Both the position numbers and the translations under genes were made by a program. Positions 43,425 to 52,057 of a stretch of 64,000 bases of DNA are shown one piece after another. Within the stretch, counting starts at the first letter, position 1, and each line of letters begins with the position of its first letter. This DNA is from Marinirhabdus sp050859505 (GTDB lineage: Bacteria; Bacteroidota; Bacteroidia; Flavobacteriales; Flavobacteriaceae), in assembly GCF_050859505.1 (NCBI RefSeq), contig NZ_CP193934.1, forward strand, positions 248,001 to 312,000. The letters run 5' to 3'. The notes under the pieces are model-generated. The model searched no databases, had not been told where the DNA came from, and worked only from the letters and a program-made list of their open reading frames with translations.

Positions 43425-44090
43425 ATGCGAATAGCAACCCTATTCTTTTTACTAATGGTAAGCAATACTGAAAGTATTGCCCAAGGAAATTTCACTTCTT
43501 TTTTTGAACCAGAAATTGAATTGAAGTATGCGGTTACCGAAAGATATACTCAAAGCTTTGGTATTGAAAACCGAAATTTTATTTACAGGAATACCAATAC
43601 TACCTACACCGTAAAACAAATAGATATATCCCATTTTTCAGAATTTGCCATCAAGGAAAATCAATCTGTAGCGATTGGCATTCAATATCGCTTTGAAGAA
43701 ACATTCAATAAAACCGAAGAAAACGAATTGCGCTTTATGCAACAATGGGAGTGGGAAAACCGGTACTCAAATTTCATTGTAAAAAACAGAGTACGCAATG
43801 AGCAACGAGTATACGCTTCTACCACAAAATACAGAATACGGTATGAACTTGGCTTCAAGTTTCCCTTGCAGGCAGATCAAAAAACCTACTTCAAAACAGA
43901 AACAGAAGCCCTCTTCGAATTGGCAAAAACTCAAAAACCAGAATTTGAACAAAGAGCAACCGCTGTGTATGGCTTTATAGTTCTTCCAAAAACCAATTTG
44001 GAAGTAGGCCTACAATATCGTTTAGCAGAATATACTCAAACTATAGGACACGAAGTGTTTGCTATTTTAGGTGTAGAAATTTCTTTATAA
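43425..44090 (+). CDS. DUF2490-family outer-membrane protein
   Basis: A 221-residue protein with a signal peptide (ending SIAQG) and an all-beta body of amphipathic strands with many aromatic residues, typical of a small beta-barrel: QSFGIENRNFIYRN, SVAIGIQYRFEETF, NRVRNEQRVY, YRIRYELGFKFPLQ, and a final VGLQYRLAEYTQ with a terminal FAILGVEISL. This matches the DUF2490 pattern. Function unknown. It is the last of the small envelope genes and converges on the FUSC gene with a 12-base gap. Confidence 0.75.
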   Translation: MRIATLFFLLMVSNTESIAQGNFTSFFEPEIELKYAVTERYTQSFGIENRNFIYRNTNTTYTVKQIDISHFSEFAIKENQSVAIGIQYRFEETFNKTEENELRFMQQWEWENRYSNFIVKNRVRNEQRVYASTTKYRIRYELGFKFPLQADQKTYFKTETEALFELAKTQKPEFEQRATAVYGFIVLPKTNLEVGLQYRLAEYTQTIGHEVFAILGVEISL

Positions 44091-44102
44091 AAATCAATGA
44101 AA

Positions 44103-46295
44103 TTACCTTGAGTCAACCTCTGTCTTCTCTAGTAACTCATCACTAAGATCAAGTATCTTTTTACTAATAGAATGCAGCCACCTTAATTGCTCCCAAACTA
44201 AATGAGCTTCTTGATAGGTAGGCTCATTGGCTGGTGTAGGATGATGCCTCATAGGCTCAACATCCATAAACGAAAAATTGGCTAATTTTTTACTTTTTAC
44301 TGTTCCTTTCGTGTCTTTTGTATTGGGTACTTTTGTTTTGCTTTTCGTGTCCAACACATTAGAAACCTGTGTTAAATTAACGTCAATTATTGCTACTGCA
44401 TCTTTAAACTGTTGGCTTGCAGGAGTGGTTTGGTGGTGTTGTAAATAGGTGCTTAATGATGCCAAAGAGGAAAGCATGGCGTGATTGAGCACAACCAACT
44501 CATAAATAGCATCCATATTTTTTTGTTTGGACTTAGGTTCCTGTGCCATTCTTTGGAAAGCTGCATTAAGATTGGAAGTCTCTAAAAATGCTGTTTTACG
44601 TGCCACTTTATAGGCGGTTGACACAGGAATTTTCTCAATATAGACCGTACTAATGCGTTCAAAGAAGTTACGATTTGCAGAAACACTCGTTTTAATATTT
44701 TCCCGAATTTCCAAAAATCCCCAAGCTGGCCAAAGCCATAAAATAGCCATAAACGAAAGTGCTGCACCTATAAGGGTATCAAATATACGGTACTGTATCA
44801 CCACCAATATATCCGGACGTAAAATGGCATAAATAAAAACTACACTTAGCGTCACAAATGTTGCAGACACTTTATAATTTTTCTGAACTACCGAAAAAGC
44901 AACAATAAGTGAGACAATTCCTAATGAGCCCAACACATATGGATTTTTAATAAATAATACGAGTATGGTTGCAAGAACTGCTCCTAGTAAAGTACCTATA
45001 ATCCTATCTTTGGAACGCGATTTTGTAAGACCATAACTAGGTCTCATAATTACAATAATGGTTAATAATATCCAATATGGATTTTGAAATTCCAACACAT
45101 CGCCAATAAGGAATCCTACCATCATTGTGGCCGAGAGTCGCAAGGAATGTTTAAAAATAGCCGACTTAAAAGTGAAGTTTTGCAGCCCTATTTTCAAATC
45201 GTATTCTTGTGGGACAAGAAATCGCTTAAGGGTTTTGGTTGTAAGATAATCTGACGCATCAATTTTCGGGTTGCTTCGTAACCAATGAATGCGTTTTAAC
45301 TTTTCGAATTGTTTTTCTTGGTATTCCCATAAATTCTGAAGAATCACAAAACTTTCAAAATCTGTTGTAGTATCCAGCTTTTCAATGTTTTTTTTAACAG
45401 ACTTAAATAAAGCTGTTAGTTCCATAAAACGCTCATTTTCTTTTACTTTAACAGAATGTGAAAAATGCTCAAGCTCTCTCGAAATAGTGAAAATTATTTC
45501 TTGAAAATCATTTTTTAAGCCTTGATGTCCTTCAAACACAGTATCCATTTTTTCATAATCAACAGGATTTGCAATGGCTGTTTCTAACATTTCAACAAGC
45601 TGAATAAAAATAAGTAGCTGTTTATTTTGATAGTTAGAATTTCCAGAGGTTTTTCGTGACGCAATCAAAATGTCTCGCAACGTCTCATGGTGGTCAATAA
45701 GCGCAGTTTGTAACTCGTGAAGATTTCGTTCTAAGGTTTCCCGCTCGGCCTGTTTTCCCATTAATTGTGCACGAGTGTGTAAAAATTGGGAGGTCAGGGA
45801 AAAAGTTTCAGAAAGCGATTCTTCTGTTTGGGCTTTGGGATTTAAATGGTACGCAATAATTACCAAAAATAAATACCATAATCCACCAACACCTATAAGC
45901 AAGGAATATTGATACGGCGCCAACTCTGAAGGGGTATGCGCAAAACCTAAAACCAGCGCTAGTAAGCCCGAAAAACTAATAAGCGAAGCCCGAAAGCCAT
46001 AGATAGAAATATAGGCAATGCCGAATGTAAGCGCACCCAAAATGGGCAACAACAACCACGTGTCTATAGTTAGATACCCTCCTATAAAACTTACCACGGT
46101 AATAAGAATAGCAGAAAATATAATACCCATTTTCTTGTGGTAGAAACTACCTGGCGTATTACTAGGCGAACTCCAGAATGCCCCAAAACACAATGCCAGT
46201 CCAATGCTAATTTGATCCATAACTATTCCTAAAATCACAGGAAGACTCACTGCAATGCCTACAAGAACAGCTTTTGAAAAATTGGTGCTTTTCAA
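44103..46295 (-). CDS. FUSC-family inner-membrane protein (YccS/YhfK-like)
   Basis: A 730-residue protein with the layout of the FUSC family: a first group of six helices (about 10-160), a long cytoplasmic helical region (about 170-370), a second membrane group (about 395-520; WILLTIIVIMRPSYGLTKSR, then DRIIGTLLGAVLATILV) and a helical cytoplasmic tail. FUSC proteins such as AaeB export aromatic acids, while YccS-type members are uncharacterised. The gene is alone. Its promoter region holds a perfect 21-base palindrome (46404-46424) near the -33 position, suggesting control by a repressor or activator. Confidence 0.85.
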   Translation of the reverse strand: MKSTNFSKAVLVGIAVSLPVILGIVMDQISIGLALCFGAFWSSPSNTPGSFYHKKMGIIFSAILITVVSFIGGYLTIDTWLLLPILGALTFGIAYISIYGFRASLISFSGLLALVLGFAHTPSELAPYQYSLLIGVGGLWYLFLVIIAYHLNPKAQTEESLSETFSLTSQFLHTRAQLMGKQAERETLERNLHELQTALIDHHETLRDILIASRKTSGNSNYQNKQLLIFIQLVEMLETAIANPVDYEKMDTVFEGHQGLKNDFQEIIFTISRELEHFSHSVKVKENERFMELTALFKSVKKNIEKLDTTTDFESFVILQNLWEYQEKQFEKLKRIHWLRSNPKIDASDYLTTKTLKRFLVPQEYDLKIGLQNFTFKSAIFKHSLRLSATMMVGFLIGDVLEFQNPYWILLTIIVIMRPSYGLTKSRSKDRIIGTLLGAVLATILVLFIKNPYVLGSLGIVSLIVAFSVVQKNYKVSATFVTLSVVFIYAILRPDILVVIQYRIFDTLIGAALSFMAILWLWPAWGFLEIRENIKTSVSANRNFFERISTVYIEKIPVSTAYKVARKTAFLETSNLNAAFQRMAQEPKSKQKNMDAIYELVVLNHAMLSSLASLSTYLQHHQTTPASQQFKDAVAIIDVNLTQVSNVLDTKSKTKVPNTKDTKGTVKSKKLANFSFMDVEPMRHHPTPANEPTYQEAHLVWEQLRWLHSISKKILDLSDELLEKTEVDSR

Positions 46296-46366
46296 AAAAC
46301 GTATGAATCTTAAAGTTGTGGTATGTGGTGCTATTTCGATCTTAGTTGCTATCTATATTGTATTTA

Positions 46367-46400
46367 CAAAGATACTTCTGTTCTTTTAAGGAGGTTTCAA
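46367..46400 (-). promoter_or_regulatory. promoter for the FUSC gene
   Basis: Minus strand TTG (46400-46398), 23 bases, then TATCTTTG (46374-46367), an exact -7 box, 71 bases before the start codon. Confidence 0.55.
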
Positions 46401-46403
46401 ATG

Positions 46404-46424
46404 ACTACTGAAATTTTCAGTAGT
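46404..46424. promoter_or_regulatory. operator-like palindrome upstream of the FUSC gene
   Basis: ACTACTGAAA, one central T, and TTTCAGTAGT form perfect 10-base arms. It stands directly upstream of the -33 element of the FUSC promoter. The protein that binds it is unknown. Confidence 0.6.
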
Positions 46425-46637
46425 TAAAACACTGTATATTAAGCAAACATAGTATTCTTAAAATTAGTGGCGTTTCACAGGAGGCAGCTATTTTAAAATC
46501 CGACTTGAATGTAGTTTTAGTATGCTAGCAAACCGCTGTCTGGCAAGAAAATCTATAATACTATAATATAATTGCTAGCACTCCTCAAATTTTATAATTT
46601 TACATCTATACTTTTTCCAGTTTGACAACCTATTTCT

Positions 46638-46666
46638 TTGGATGTAGATAATCCTTTATAAGTTTG
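46638..46666 (+). promoter_or_regulatory. promoter for the kinase/sigma-54 activator operon
   Basis: TTG (46638-46640), 18 bases, then TAAGTTTG (46659-46666), an exact match to TAnnTTTG. The leader is about 75 bases. The 50-base-spaced TGCTAGCA pair lies 58 and 108 bases upstream of it. Confidence 0.6.
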
Positions 46667-46743
46667 CAATTGAAGGAGTATACATGGAGAGGGTTTTATA
46701 ATTTTAAAACAAAACAAACAGAAACACCCAAAGAATTAGAAGG

Positions 46744-47826
46744 ATGAGCGCAACTCAGGAAGCTTTAAAAGAACGCATCAAAGAACTCACGTGTCTCTAT
46801 GAGGTGTCTTCTATTATTGTAAGTGCAGATATTGGGCAAATACAGGAAACTTTAAGAGCGATTGCTTTTAGTTTAAAAAAAGCATTTCAATTTCCTAAGC
46901 ATACTGAAGTTGCCATCAAAACTTCCATTTGTTCCATTGAAACAGGATCGATTAATGAACCCCTCCACCTAACTTCTGAAATTAACGTTTTCAACAAACC
47001 AAACGGCACAATAACTGCGTCTTTAAATGATGATAAAAGTTCTTTTCTAAAAGAAGAAAAGCAACTGCTTGATAGTGTTGGATTAAAAATAGGTAATCTT
47101 TTGGAACGGATAGAAATCCAACAAAATGAAACGTCTTTAAAAAGACAAATGGAACATGCAGACCGCCTGGGGATTTTAGGCGAACTTACGGCTGGTATCG
47201 CTCACGAACTTAATACACCACTGGCAAACATCCTTGGTTTTGCAGAATTATTAAAAGCGGAATTTGAGCAGCATAAAAGCGTTTCAGAAGATCTGGATAA
47301 GATTATTAACAATGCTATTTTTTCACGTGAAGTGGTAAAAAAGTTGATGTTTTTTGCTTGTGAGATGCCTCAGGAAATGAATCAGGTAAACCTTGTGCCC
47401 AGTATTAAAAATTCACTTGCCTTGTTGGATGCATCCTTTAAAAAATCCAACGTAACCTACAAGGTTCAAATAGATGAAGAAGAACTTTTACTAAAGGCAG
47501 ATACCATACAACTCACTCAAATTATTTTTAACTTAATCATTAATGCGATTTACTTTTCCCCAAAAAATGGAGTCGTTACTATCGAGGCTTTGCAATCTAA
47601 AGAGAGTATCATTTTAAAAATTTCTGACGAAGGAACAGGGCTCTCTGAGGAGGCGCTAGAAAAAGTATTTCAACCCTTCTTTACTACAAAACCTACAGGA
47701 GATGGTTCTGGATTGGGCTTAAGTGTTGTTCACGGTATTGTAGCTAGCCACAAAGGTGAAATTTCAGCGAAAAACAACCAAAATAAAGGCGCCACTTTTA
47801 CGGTAAAACTTCCTAAATCACACTAA
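46744..47826 (+). CDS. soluble sensor histidine kinase
   Basis: A 360-residue kinase without membrane helices. The N-terminal 125 residues have the look of a GAF-type sensor (KELTCLYEVSSIIVSA, then LKKAFQFPKHTEVAIKT and NKPNGTITASLND). A coiled coil leads to the HisKA box with His154 in GIAHELNTPL, then the ATPase with NLIINAIYFSP, DEGTGL, FFTTKPTGDGSGLGLSVV. Kinases of this NtrB type partner with NtrC-type activators, and the next gene (11 bases on) encodes one. It should sense a cytoplasmic signal. Confidence 0.92.
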   Translation: MSATQEALKERIKELTCLYEVSSIIVSADIGQIQETLRAIAFSLKKAFQFPKHTEVAIKTSICSIETGSINEPLHLTSEINVFNKPNGTITASLNDDKSSFLKEEKQLLDSVGLKIGNLLERIEIQQNETSLKRQMEHADRLGILGELTAGIAHELNTPLANILGFAELLKAEFEQHKSVSEDLDKIINNAIFSREVVKKLMFFACEMPQEMNQVNLVPSIKNSLALLDASFKKSNVTYKVQIDEEELLLKADTIQLTQIIFNLIINAIYFSPKNGVVTIEALQSKESIILKISDEGTGLSEEALEKVFQPFFTTKPTGDGSGLGLSVVHGIVASHKGEISAKNNQNKGATFTVKLPKSH

Positions 47827-47837
47827 TTTTAGACACC

Positions 47838-49166
47838 ATGCAGCTTAAAAAAGAAAACATATTAATTGTAGATGACGACATCAATATCCTAGAGTTATTG
47901 CAGCGCAACTTACAATCGTGGCATTTCCACACCTACAAAGCCGTATCTGTTAAAGAAGCAGTACAAATCTTGCGTGACACACGGATTGATTTGCTAATTA
48001 CAGATTTAAAAATGCCAGAGATTGACGGTACAGAGCTTATTAAATTTGTATCGGAGCATTATCCTAATTTACCTAAACTTGTGATAACAGGCTACCCATC
48101 GGTTCAGGATTCACTGGTTGCTATTAAATCTGGTGTGGTAGATTATTTAACCAAGCCTTTTACTAAAGATGAACTGGGACAGGCAATTGACAAATCTTTA
48201 GGAAATAAAGTAGACCCAAAAATCTCTTTAGAAAAAGCGGAAATAAAAAAAGACAGCGTTTACGGCGATATTATAGGTAATTCAGAGAAAATAAATGATG
48301 TTATACAAATTATAGAGCGCGTTAAGGACAATAAAGCTACTATATATATAAAAGGAGAAAGTGGTACAGGAAAAGAATTGGTAGCGCGTGCCATTCACTA
48401 TCAGGGTAAATTTTCGAGAGCACCGTTTATCACGGTGAATTGTGGTGGTATTCCGGAAAATTTACTGGAATCCGAATTATTTGGATATACCAAAGGAGCC
48501 TTTACCGGAGCAGAAAAAAATCGGGATGGATTTTTTCAGGCGGCAAATGGCGGCACTATTTTCCTCGATGAAATTGGCAATGCTTCTACTGCAGTACAAT
48601 CCAGACTACTACGTGTACTTCAAGAAAAAGAAGTGGTAAAAGTAGGTGCCCAAAAGGCAGAGAAAATTGATGTTCGGATTATTGCGGCCACCAATAGTGA
48701 TTTAAAGGAAATGATTAAAAAAGAAACCTTTAGAGAAGATCTTTATTACCGTCTTACGGTAGTAGAGATTGACGTTCCATCACTTAGAGAACGAAAAGAA
48801 GACATTCCCTTATTGACCGAAAAGTTTCTTTTTAAATATGGTGTAGAATACAAAGACCGTTTTATAAAAATAAGTCCAGAGGCATCTGCCATTTTACAAC
48901 GGTATGATTGGCCGGGAAACATTCGTGAACTGGAAAATATAATTCAGCGAGCGGTGATTATGTGTGATAAAATAATTGACGTAGAGCATCTATCCGATTC
49001 TTTAAAATTTAAGATAGATTTTCCGGAAGATGAACTACTTCCGCTTAAACAAATAGAGAAAAAATATATTCAAAAAGTTCTAAACGCTACCAATAATAAC
49101 AAAACAAAAGCTGCCGAAATTTTAGGAATTGATCGTAAGACGATTCGGCAAAAACTCTCTAATTAA
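47838..49166 (+). CDS. NtrC-family sigma-54-dependent response regulator
   Basis: A 442-residue activator with three domains. The receiver (1-120) has phospho-acceptor Asp56 in LLITDLKMP. The AAA+ domain (about 145-375) has Walker A GESGTGKE, the sigma-54 contact loop GAFTGA and Walker B GGTIFLDEIG. The C-terminal Fis-type helix-turn-helix ends NKTKAAEILGIDRKTIRQKL. The GAFTGA motif shows that it works with RNA polymerase carrying sigma-54. A good -24/-12 promoter lies 140 bases downstream of its stop, so the following operon is its likely target. Confidence 0.95.
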   Translation: MQLKKENILIVDDDINILELLQRNLQSWHFHTYKAVSVKEAVQILRDTRIDLLITDLKMPEIDGTELIKFVSEHYPNLPKLVITGYPSVQDSLVAIKSGVVDYLTKPFTKDELGQAIDKSLGNKVDPKISLEKAEIKKDSVYGDIIGNSEKINDVIQIIERVKDNKATIYIKGESGTGKELVARAIHYQGKFSRAPFITVNCGGIPENLLESELFGYTKGAFTGAEKNRDGFFQAANGGTIFLDEIGNASTAVQSRLLRVLQEKEVVKVGAQKAEKIDVRIIAATNSDLKEMIKKETFREDLYYRLTVVEIDVPSLRERKEDIPLLTEKFLFKYGVEYKDRFIKISPEASAILQRYDWPGNIRELENIIQRAVIMCDKIIDVEHLSDSLKFKIDFPEDELLPLKQIEKKYIQKVLNATNNNKTKAAEILGIDRKTIRQKLSN

Positions 49167-49251
49167 ATATATGTGGAATCGGTACAATTTATCCCAATCG
49201 GGTAATTTTATACCAGTTCTCATTCCTCCTTCTCATTTTATCGAGTCCCCC

Positions 49252-49276
49252 AAACCCTTATCCTGTAAGGGTTTTT
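49252..49276 (+). terminator. terminator after the sigma-54 activator gene
   Basis: AAACCCTTA pairs perfectly with TAAGGGTTT around a 5-base loop, followed by TT. It separates the activator gene from the sigma-54 promoter that follows. Confidence 0.75.
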
Positions 49277-49305
49277 ATAGTTCTGTTCATATACGGCATA
49301 GCTAC

Positions 49306-49321
49306 TGGCATATAGATTGCC
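49306..49321 (+). promoter_or_regulatory. sigma-54 (-24/-12) promoter
   Basis: TGGCATATAGATTGCC keeps the invariant GG and GC with the required 10 bases between them and agrees well with TGGCAY-N5-TTGC. The predicted transcription start is about 20 bases before the ATG at 49352. The activator is encoded directly upstream. Sequences GGTACAATTTATCCC and GGTAATTTTATACC about 100 bases upstream could be its binding sites. Confidence 0.7.
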
Positions 49322-49351
49322 CTTTGGTATATAAAACAATACCTATGTACT

Positions 49352-49537
49352 ATGACATCAAATACATTCAATATATGTCCCATATGTGTCCATAAAGATA
49401 TATGTGTACTTACTACTCAAAAAAACCAGGTATGGTCTTGTAGTGAATACGAAGAAGGAGCAGTTAAAATAAAAGCCGATCTACCTTCAGTAAATAATAA
49501 AAAAAAGCAGCCAGAAATGGCAGTAGCATACCATTAA
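49352..49537 (+). CDS. small Cys-rich protein, 61 residues
   Basis: Four cysteines in the order C9-x2-C12-x5-C18-x11-C30 (NICPICVHKDIC, then WSCSEYEE), which suggests a zinc or iron-sulfur site. The C-terminal half is charged and probably flexible. It is the first gene after the sigma-54 promoter, with a 31-base gap from the -12 element. The frame and start are well placed, but the family is not known to me. It could be a regulatory or redox-sensing small protein. Confidence 0.6.
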   Translation: MTSNTFNICPICVHKDICVLTTQKNQVWSCSEYEEGAVKIKADLPSVNNKKKQPEMAVAYH

Positions 49538-49553
49538 AAAAAGAAAAATAACG

Positions 49554-49700
49554 ATGATTTTTAACGATTTAACAACGATTCTTACAGAGAAAAAAGAAGA
49601 GCAAACTAAATTAAGGTTCAATAAAGTTTCTACGAGCCCTTATAGGTTTGCAAACAGGCGACATTTAAGAAATAGAGGTTTAATTAACAATCCATTTTAA
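49554..49700 (+). CDS. small basic protein, 48 residues
   Basis: ATG at 49554, stop TAA at 49698-49700. The N-terminal part is a charged helix (LTEKKEEQTKLRFNK) and the end is Arg-rich (YRFANRRHLRNRGLIN). It starts 16 bases after the Cys-rich gene and 10 bases before the next small gene, as expected for an operon. No homolog is known to me; support comes from spacing and composition. Confidence 0.45.
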   Translation: MIFNDLTTILTEKKEEQTKLRFNKVSTSPYRFANRRHLRNRGLINNPF

Positions 49701-49710
49701 GAATAGTACT

Positions 49711-49833
49711 ATGAGTTTCAGTTCAATTTTAAATGCTATGGCTCACAAAAAGCCAAGAAGTAAAAATGCGAAAAGTAAATATATTTCAGAAAAATATCAG
49801 GAAAGAAGTATTACAAATCGTCTTTTTAAATAA
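49711..49833 (+). CDS. small basic protein, 40 residues
   Basis: ATG at 49711, stop TAA at 49831-49833. The product is Lys/Arg/Ser-rich (AHKKPRSKNAKSKYISEKYQ) and ends TNRLFK. It lies between the 48-residue gene and glutamate dehydrogenase in a tightly packed row. It could be a nucleic-acid-binding peptide. Support is positional. Confidence 0.4.
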   Translation: MSFSSILNAMAHKKPRSKNAKSKYISEKYQERSITNRLFK

Positions 49834-49865
49834 TTTATAAAAAAATTCGCTTAGCGGTCTTACTT

Positions 49866-51164
49866 ATGACAACAGCAACAATAGATAAAAAAAATAAAAA
49901 GATGCCTGTTAAAGGCATGATGGACAACGTGATGGAGCAATTTAACAGTGCTGCAGATCTCATCGAACTTCATCCCAACATCAGAAAAATATTAAGTATT
50001 ACAAACAATGAGATTGTTGTACACTTTCCTGTAAAAATGGATAACGGAGACGTAGAAATTTTCACGGGCTACAGAGTACAGCACAATAACGCATTAGGAC
50101 CTTACAAAGGGGGCTTACGTTACCATCCTACTGTAGACATAGATGCTGCAAGAGCATTGGCCATGTGGATGACCTGGAAAACATCACTTGCCGGACTTCC
50201 GTATGGAGGTGGTAAAGGAGGCATCCAGCTAGATCCTTCAATATACTCTCAAGGAGAATTAGAGCGTATTACACGTAGATTCACATTTGCACTAGCCGAT
50301 AACATAGGTCCAGAACACGATATTCCTGCACCAGATGTAAATACAAACAGCCAGACAATGGCATGGATGGCAGACACGTATATGAGCACACGCCCACCGG
50401 CAGAACGTACGGCAAACCAGCACGTAGTTACTGGAAAACCAGATGGTAGTGGTGGTCTTGAAGGGCGAGACCGTGCTACTGGGTATGGGGTGTTTTTAAC
50501 GATAAAATTTTGGGCAGAGCGCAACAATGAAAACTTAGAAGGAAAGAAATTTATTGTTCAAGGGTTCGGCAACGTGGGCTATTGGGCAGCATATTTTCTT
50601 GAAAACGAAGGTGCAAAGCTAGTAGCGGTTCAAGATGCCTTCGGTAGTATAAGAAACATCAACGGAATTAAAGTTGAAGATTTATTAAACTACACAAAAA
50701 TAAATAATGGAAGTGTCTCAGGATTCCCAGGAGCGTTCGATCTTGACAATGAACGGTTTTTCACCTCTGAATGTGATATCTGTATTCCTGCTGCATTAGG
50801 GAATCAAATAACCAAGGAAAATGCTCCAAAAATAAAAGCACGTCTTATTGCCGAAGGTGCCAATGGCCCTACCAATGTGGATGGTGAGAAAATTTTATTA
50901 GATCGTGGCATTACTATCATACCAGACATTTTATGTAATTCTGGCGGTGTAATAGGCAGTTATTTTGAATGGCTACAGAACAGAAATGGCGAACTATGGC
51001 AACTGGATGAAGTGATGATAAAACTGGAAAAAAAGATGAAAGAATCCTTTAACAAAGTGTATGCTTTTTCTGAAAGTGAAGCTATGGACTTAAGAACAGC
51101 AGCTTTCTGTATTGCCATTAAGCGAATTGAGAAAGCGTATATCCAACGTGGTATTTTCCCTTAA
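49866..51164 (+). CDS. glutamate dehydrogenase (Glu/Leu/Phe/Val family)
   Basis: A 432-residue enzyme of the hexameric 45-50 kDa type that interconverts glutamate and 2-oxoglutarate plus ammonia. Residues of the active site are present: Lys81 in GPYKGGLRYHP, Lys105 in MTWKTSLAG, catalytic Lys117 in PYGGGKGGI and an Asp in DIPAPDVNT. The nucleotide-binding fold is GFGNVGYWAAYF. Together with a sigma-54 promoter upstream and an NtrBC-like pair, this suggests control of carbon/nitrogen metabolism, perhaps under a special stress. Cofactor preference cannot be told with certainty. Confidence 0.92.
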   Translation: MTTATIDKKNKKMPVKGMMDNVMEQFNSAADLIELHPNIRKILSITNNEIVVHFPVKMDNGDVEIFTGYRVQHNNALGPYKGGLRYHPTVDIDAARALAMWMTWKTSLAGLPYGGGKGGIQLDPSIYSQGELERITRRFTFALADNIGPEHDIPAPDVNTNSQTMAWMADTYMSTRPPAERTANQHVVTGKPDGSGGLEGRDRATGYGVFLTIKFWAERNNENLEGKKFIVQGFGNVGYWAAYFLENEGAKLVAVQDAFGSIRNINGIKVEDLLNYTKINNGSVSGFPGAFDLDNERFFTSECDICIPAALGNQITKENAPKIKARLIAEGANGPTNVDGEKILLDRGITIIPDILCNSGGVIGSYFEWLQNRNGELWQLDEVMIKLEKKMKESFNKVYAFSESEAMDLRTAAFCIAIKRIEKAYIQRGIFP

Positions 51165-51191
51165 TTATATACACCTTAAAAATGCATTACA

Positions 51192-51611
51192 ATGAAGTAC
51201 GGTAGTTTAATATTAGAAAAGAAAGAGTATGTGTATTTAAAACGCATACTCAATATCTCTGGATATGCAGAAGATTTTGAAACACAAAAATCATTACAAA
51301 GATTCAGCGAGGAGCTTAAGAATGCACAAATAGTGGATGAAGCCGATATACCTGAAGATGTAATTCGTTTTAACAGCAAAATTACGGTGTACTCTAAGAA
51401 TGGCTGGGAGAAGACTATTCAATTAGTAATTCCATCAGAGAAAGATGCTAAAAAAGATAAGGTTTCAATATTAACCCCTATGGGAGCAGCTCTTTTTGGC
51501 TATTCTGAAGGCGATACCATTGAATGGGATTTTCCTTCGGGTAAACAGCAAATTAATATTGTAACAGTAACGCAAGATGAAAAGCAAAAAAAAATTGAAA
51601 TACCTATTTAA
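51192..51611 (+). CDS. GreA/GreB C-terminal-domain protein (Rnk-like)
   Basis: A 139-residue protein. A short helical N-terminus (LILEKKEYVYLKRILNI) precedes a GreA/GreB C-terminal domain with VIRFNSKITVYSKNG, then QLVIPSEKDAKKDKVSILTP, MGAALFGYSEGDTIEW and a final beta strand. Such proteins (Rnk, or 'nucleoside diphosphate kinase regulator') bind the secondary channel of RNA polymerase and often appear in stress conditions. The acidic tip residues of true GreA coiled coils are not present, so it is not a transcript-cleavage factor. It is in the operon behind glutamate dehydrogenase (27 bases). Confidence 0.8.
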   Translation: MKYGSLILEKKEYVYLKRILNISGYAEDFETQKSLQRFSEELKNAQIVDEADIPEDVIRFNSKITVYSKNGWEKTIQLVIPSEKDAKKDKVSILTPMGAALFGYSEGDTIEWDFPSGKQQINIVTVTQDEKQKKIEIPI

Positions 51612-51622
51612 AAAAATGAACT

Positions 51623-52051
51623 ATGGGGACCTTACAGAAAGAAATATATAATCACGATTCTGATGTTGATGTAACACATAAGATAAATACTATTGAATTG
51701 GAAAATTGGGTGAATCACCTAAAGTATATCAAAAAAGAGCTTAACAATTTAATTGGCCTCTGCGATGAAGATTTAAGTCACAGATTGGATGATGAAAATG
51801 TGCTTCAAAAATTTAATAAGAAAGAGGTTGAAAATGAAAATTTGTTACAAGCCCTTCATAAATATATGAGTTCACGTAGAGATATTATAGAGTGTGAGGA
51901 TACGCAATGTGACATGGCTTACATTGCTGAACATGAAAGCTACAGAAAAAGCTATCTCTACCATCTGGACAAATACAGAAGGTTAAAAGATGAATTTTTT
52001 AAGACCGTCCAAGGCAAATTTACCTTACTGAATGCACCCTCACAAGCATAG
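51623..52051 (+). CDS. helical protein of unknown function, first of two related
   Basis: A 142-residue all-helical protein. Phrases: NTIELENWVNHLKYIKKELN near the start, LLQALHKYMSSRRD in the middle, and AYIAEHESYRKSYLYHLDKY at the end. The pattern 'IEL..W...L..I..E...L' and the EHE..R motif recur in the next gene, so the two are paralogs. No membrane segment or Cys motif. It starts 11 bases after the Rnk-like gene. Confidence 0.6.
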   Translation: MGTLQKEIYNHDSDVDVTHKINTIELENWVNHLKYIKKELNNLIGLCDEDLSHRLDDENVLQKFNKKEVENENLLQALHKYMSSRRDIIECEDTQCDMAYIAEHESYRKSYLYHLDKYRRLKDEFFKTVQGKFTLLNAPSQA

Positions 52052-52057
52052 CATTTC

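Larger units (their letters stand above)
46296..46743. other. divergent intergenic region between FUSC and the histidine kinase
   Basis: It contains the FUSC promoter and palindrome, two copies of the 8-base palindrome TGCTAGCA (46523-46530 and 46573-46580) exactly 50 bases apart, and the kinase promoter at 46638-46666. No open frame is convincing. Confidence 0.5.

Noticed and set aside
49129..49395. An 88-residue open frame after the sigma-54 activator gene
   Set aside because: It overlaps the end of the activator gene in another frame and runs through the terminator and the sigma-54 promoter. Its composition is not protein-like.
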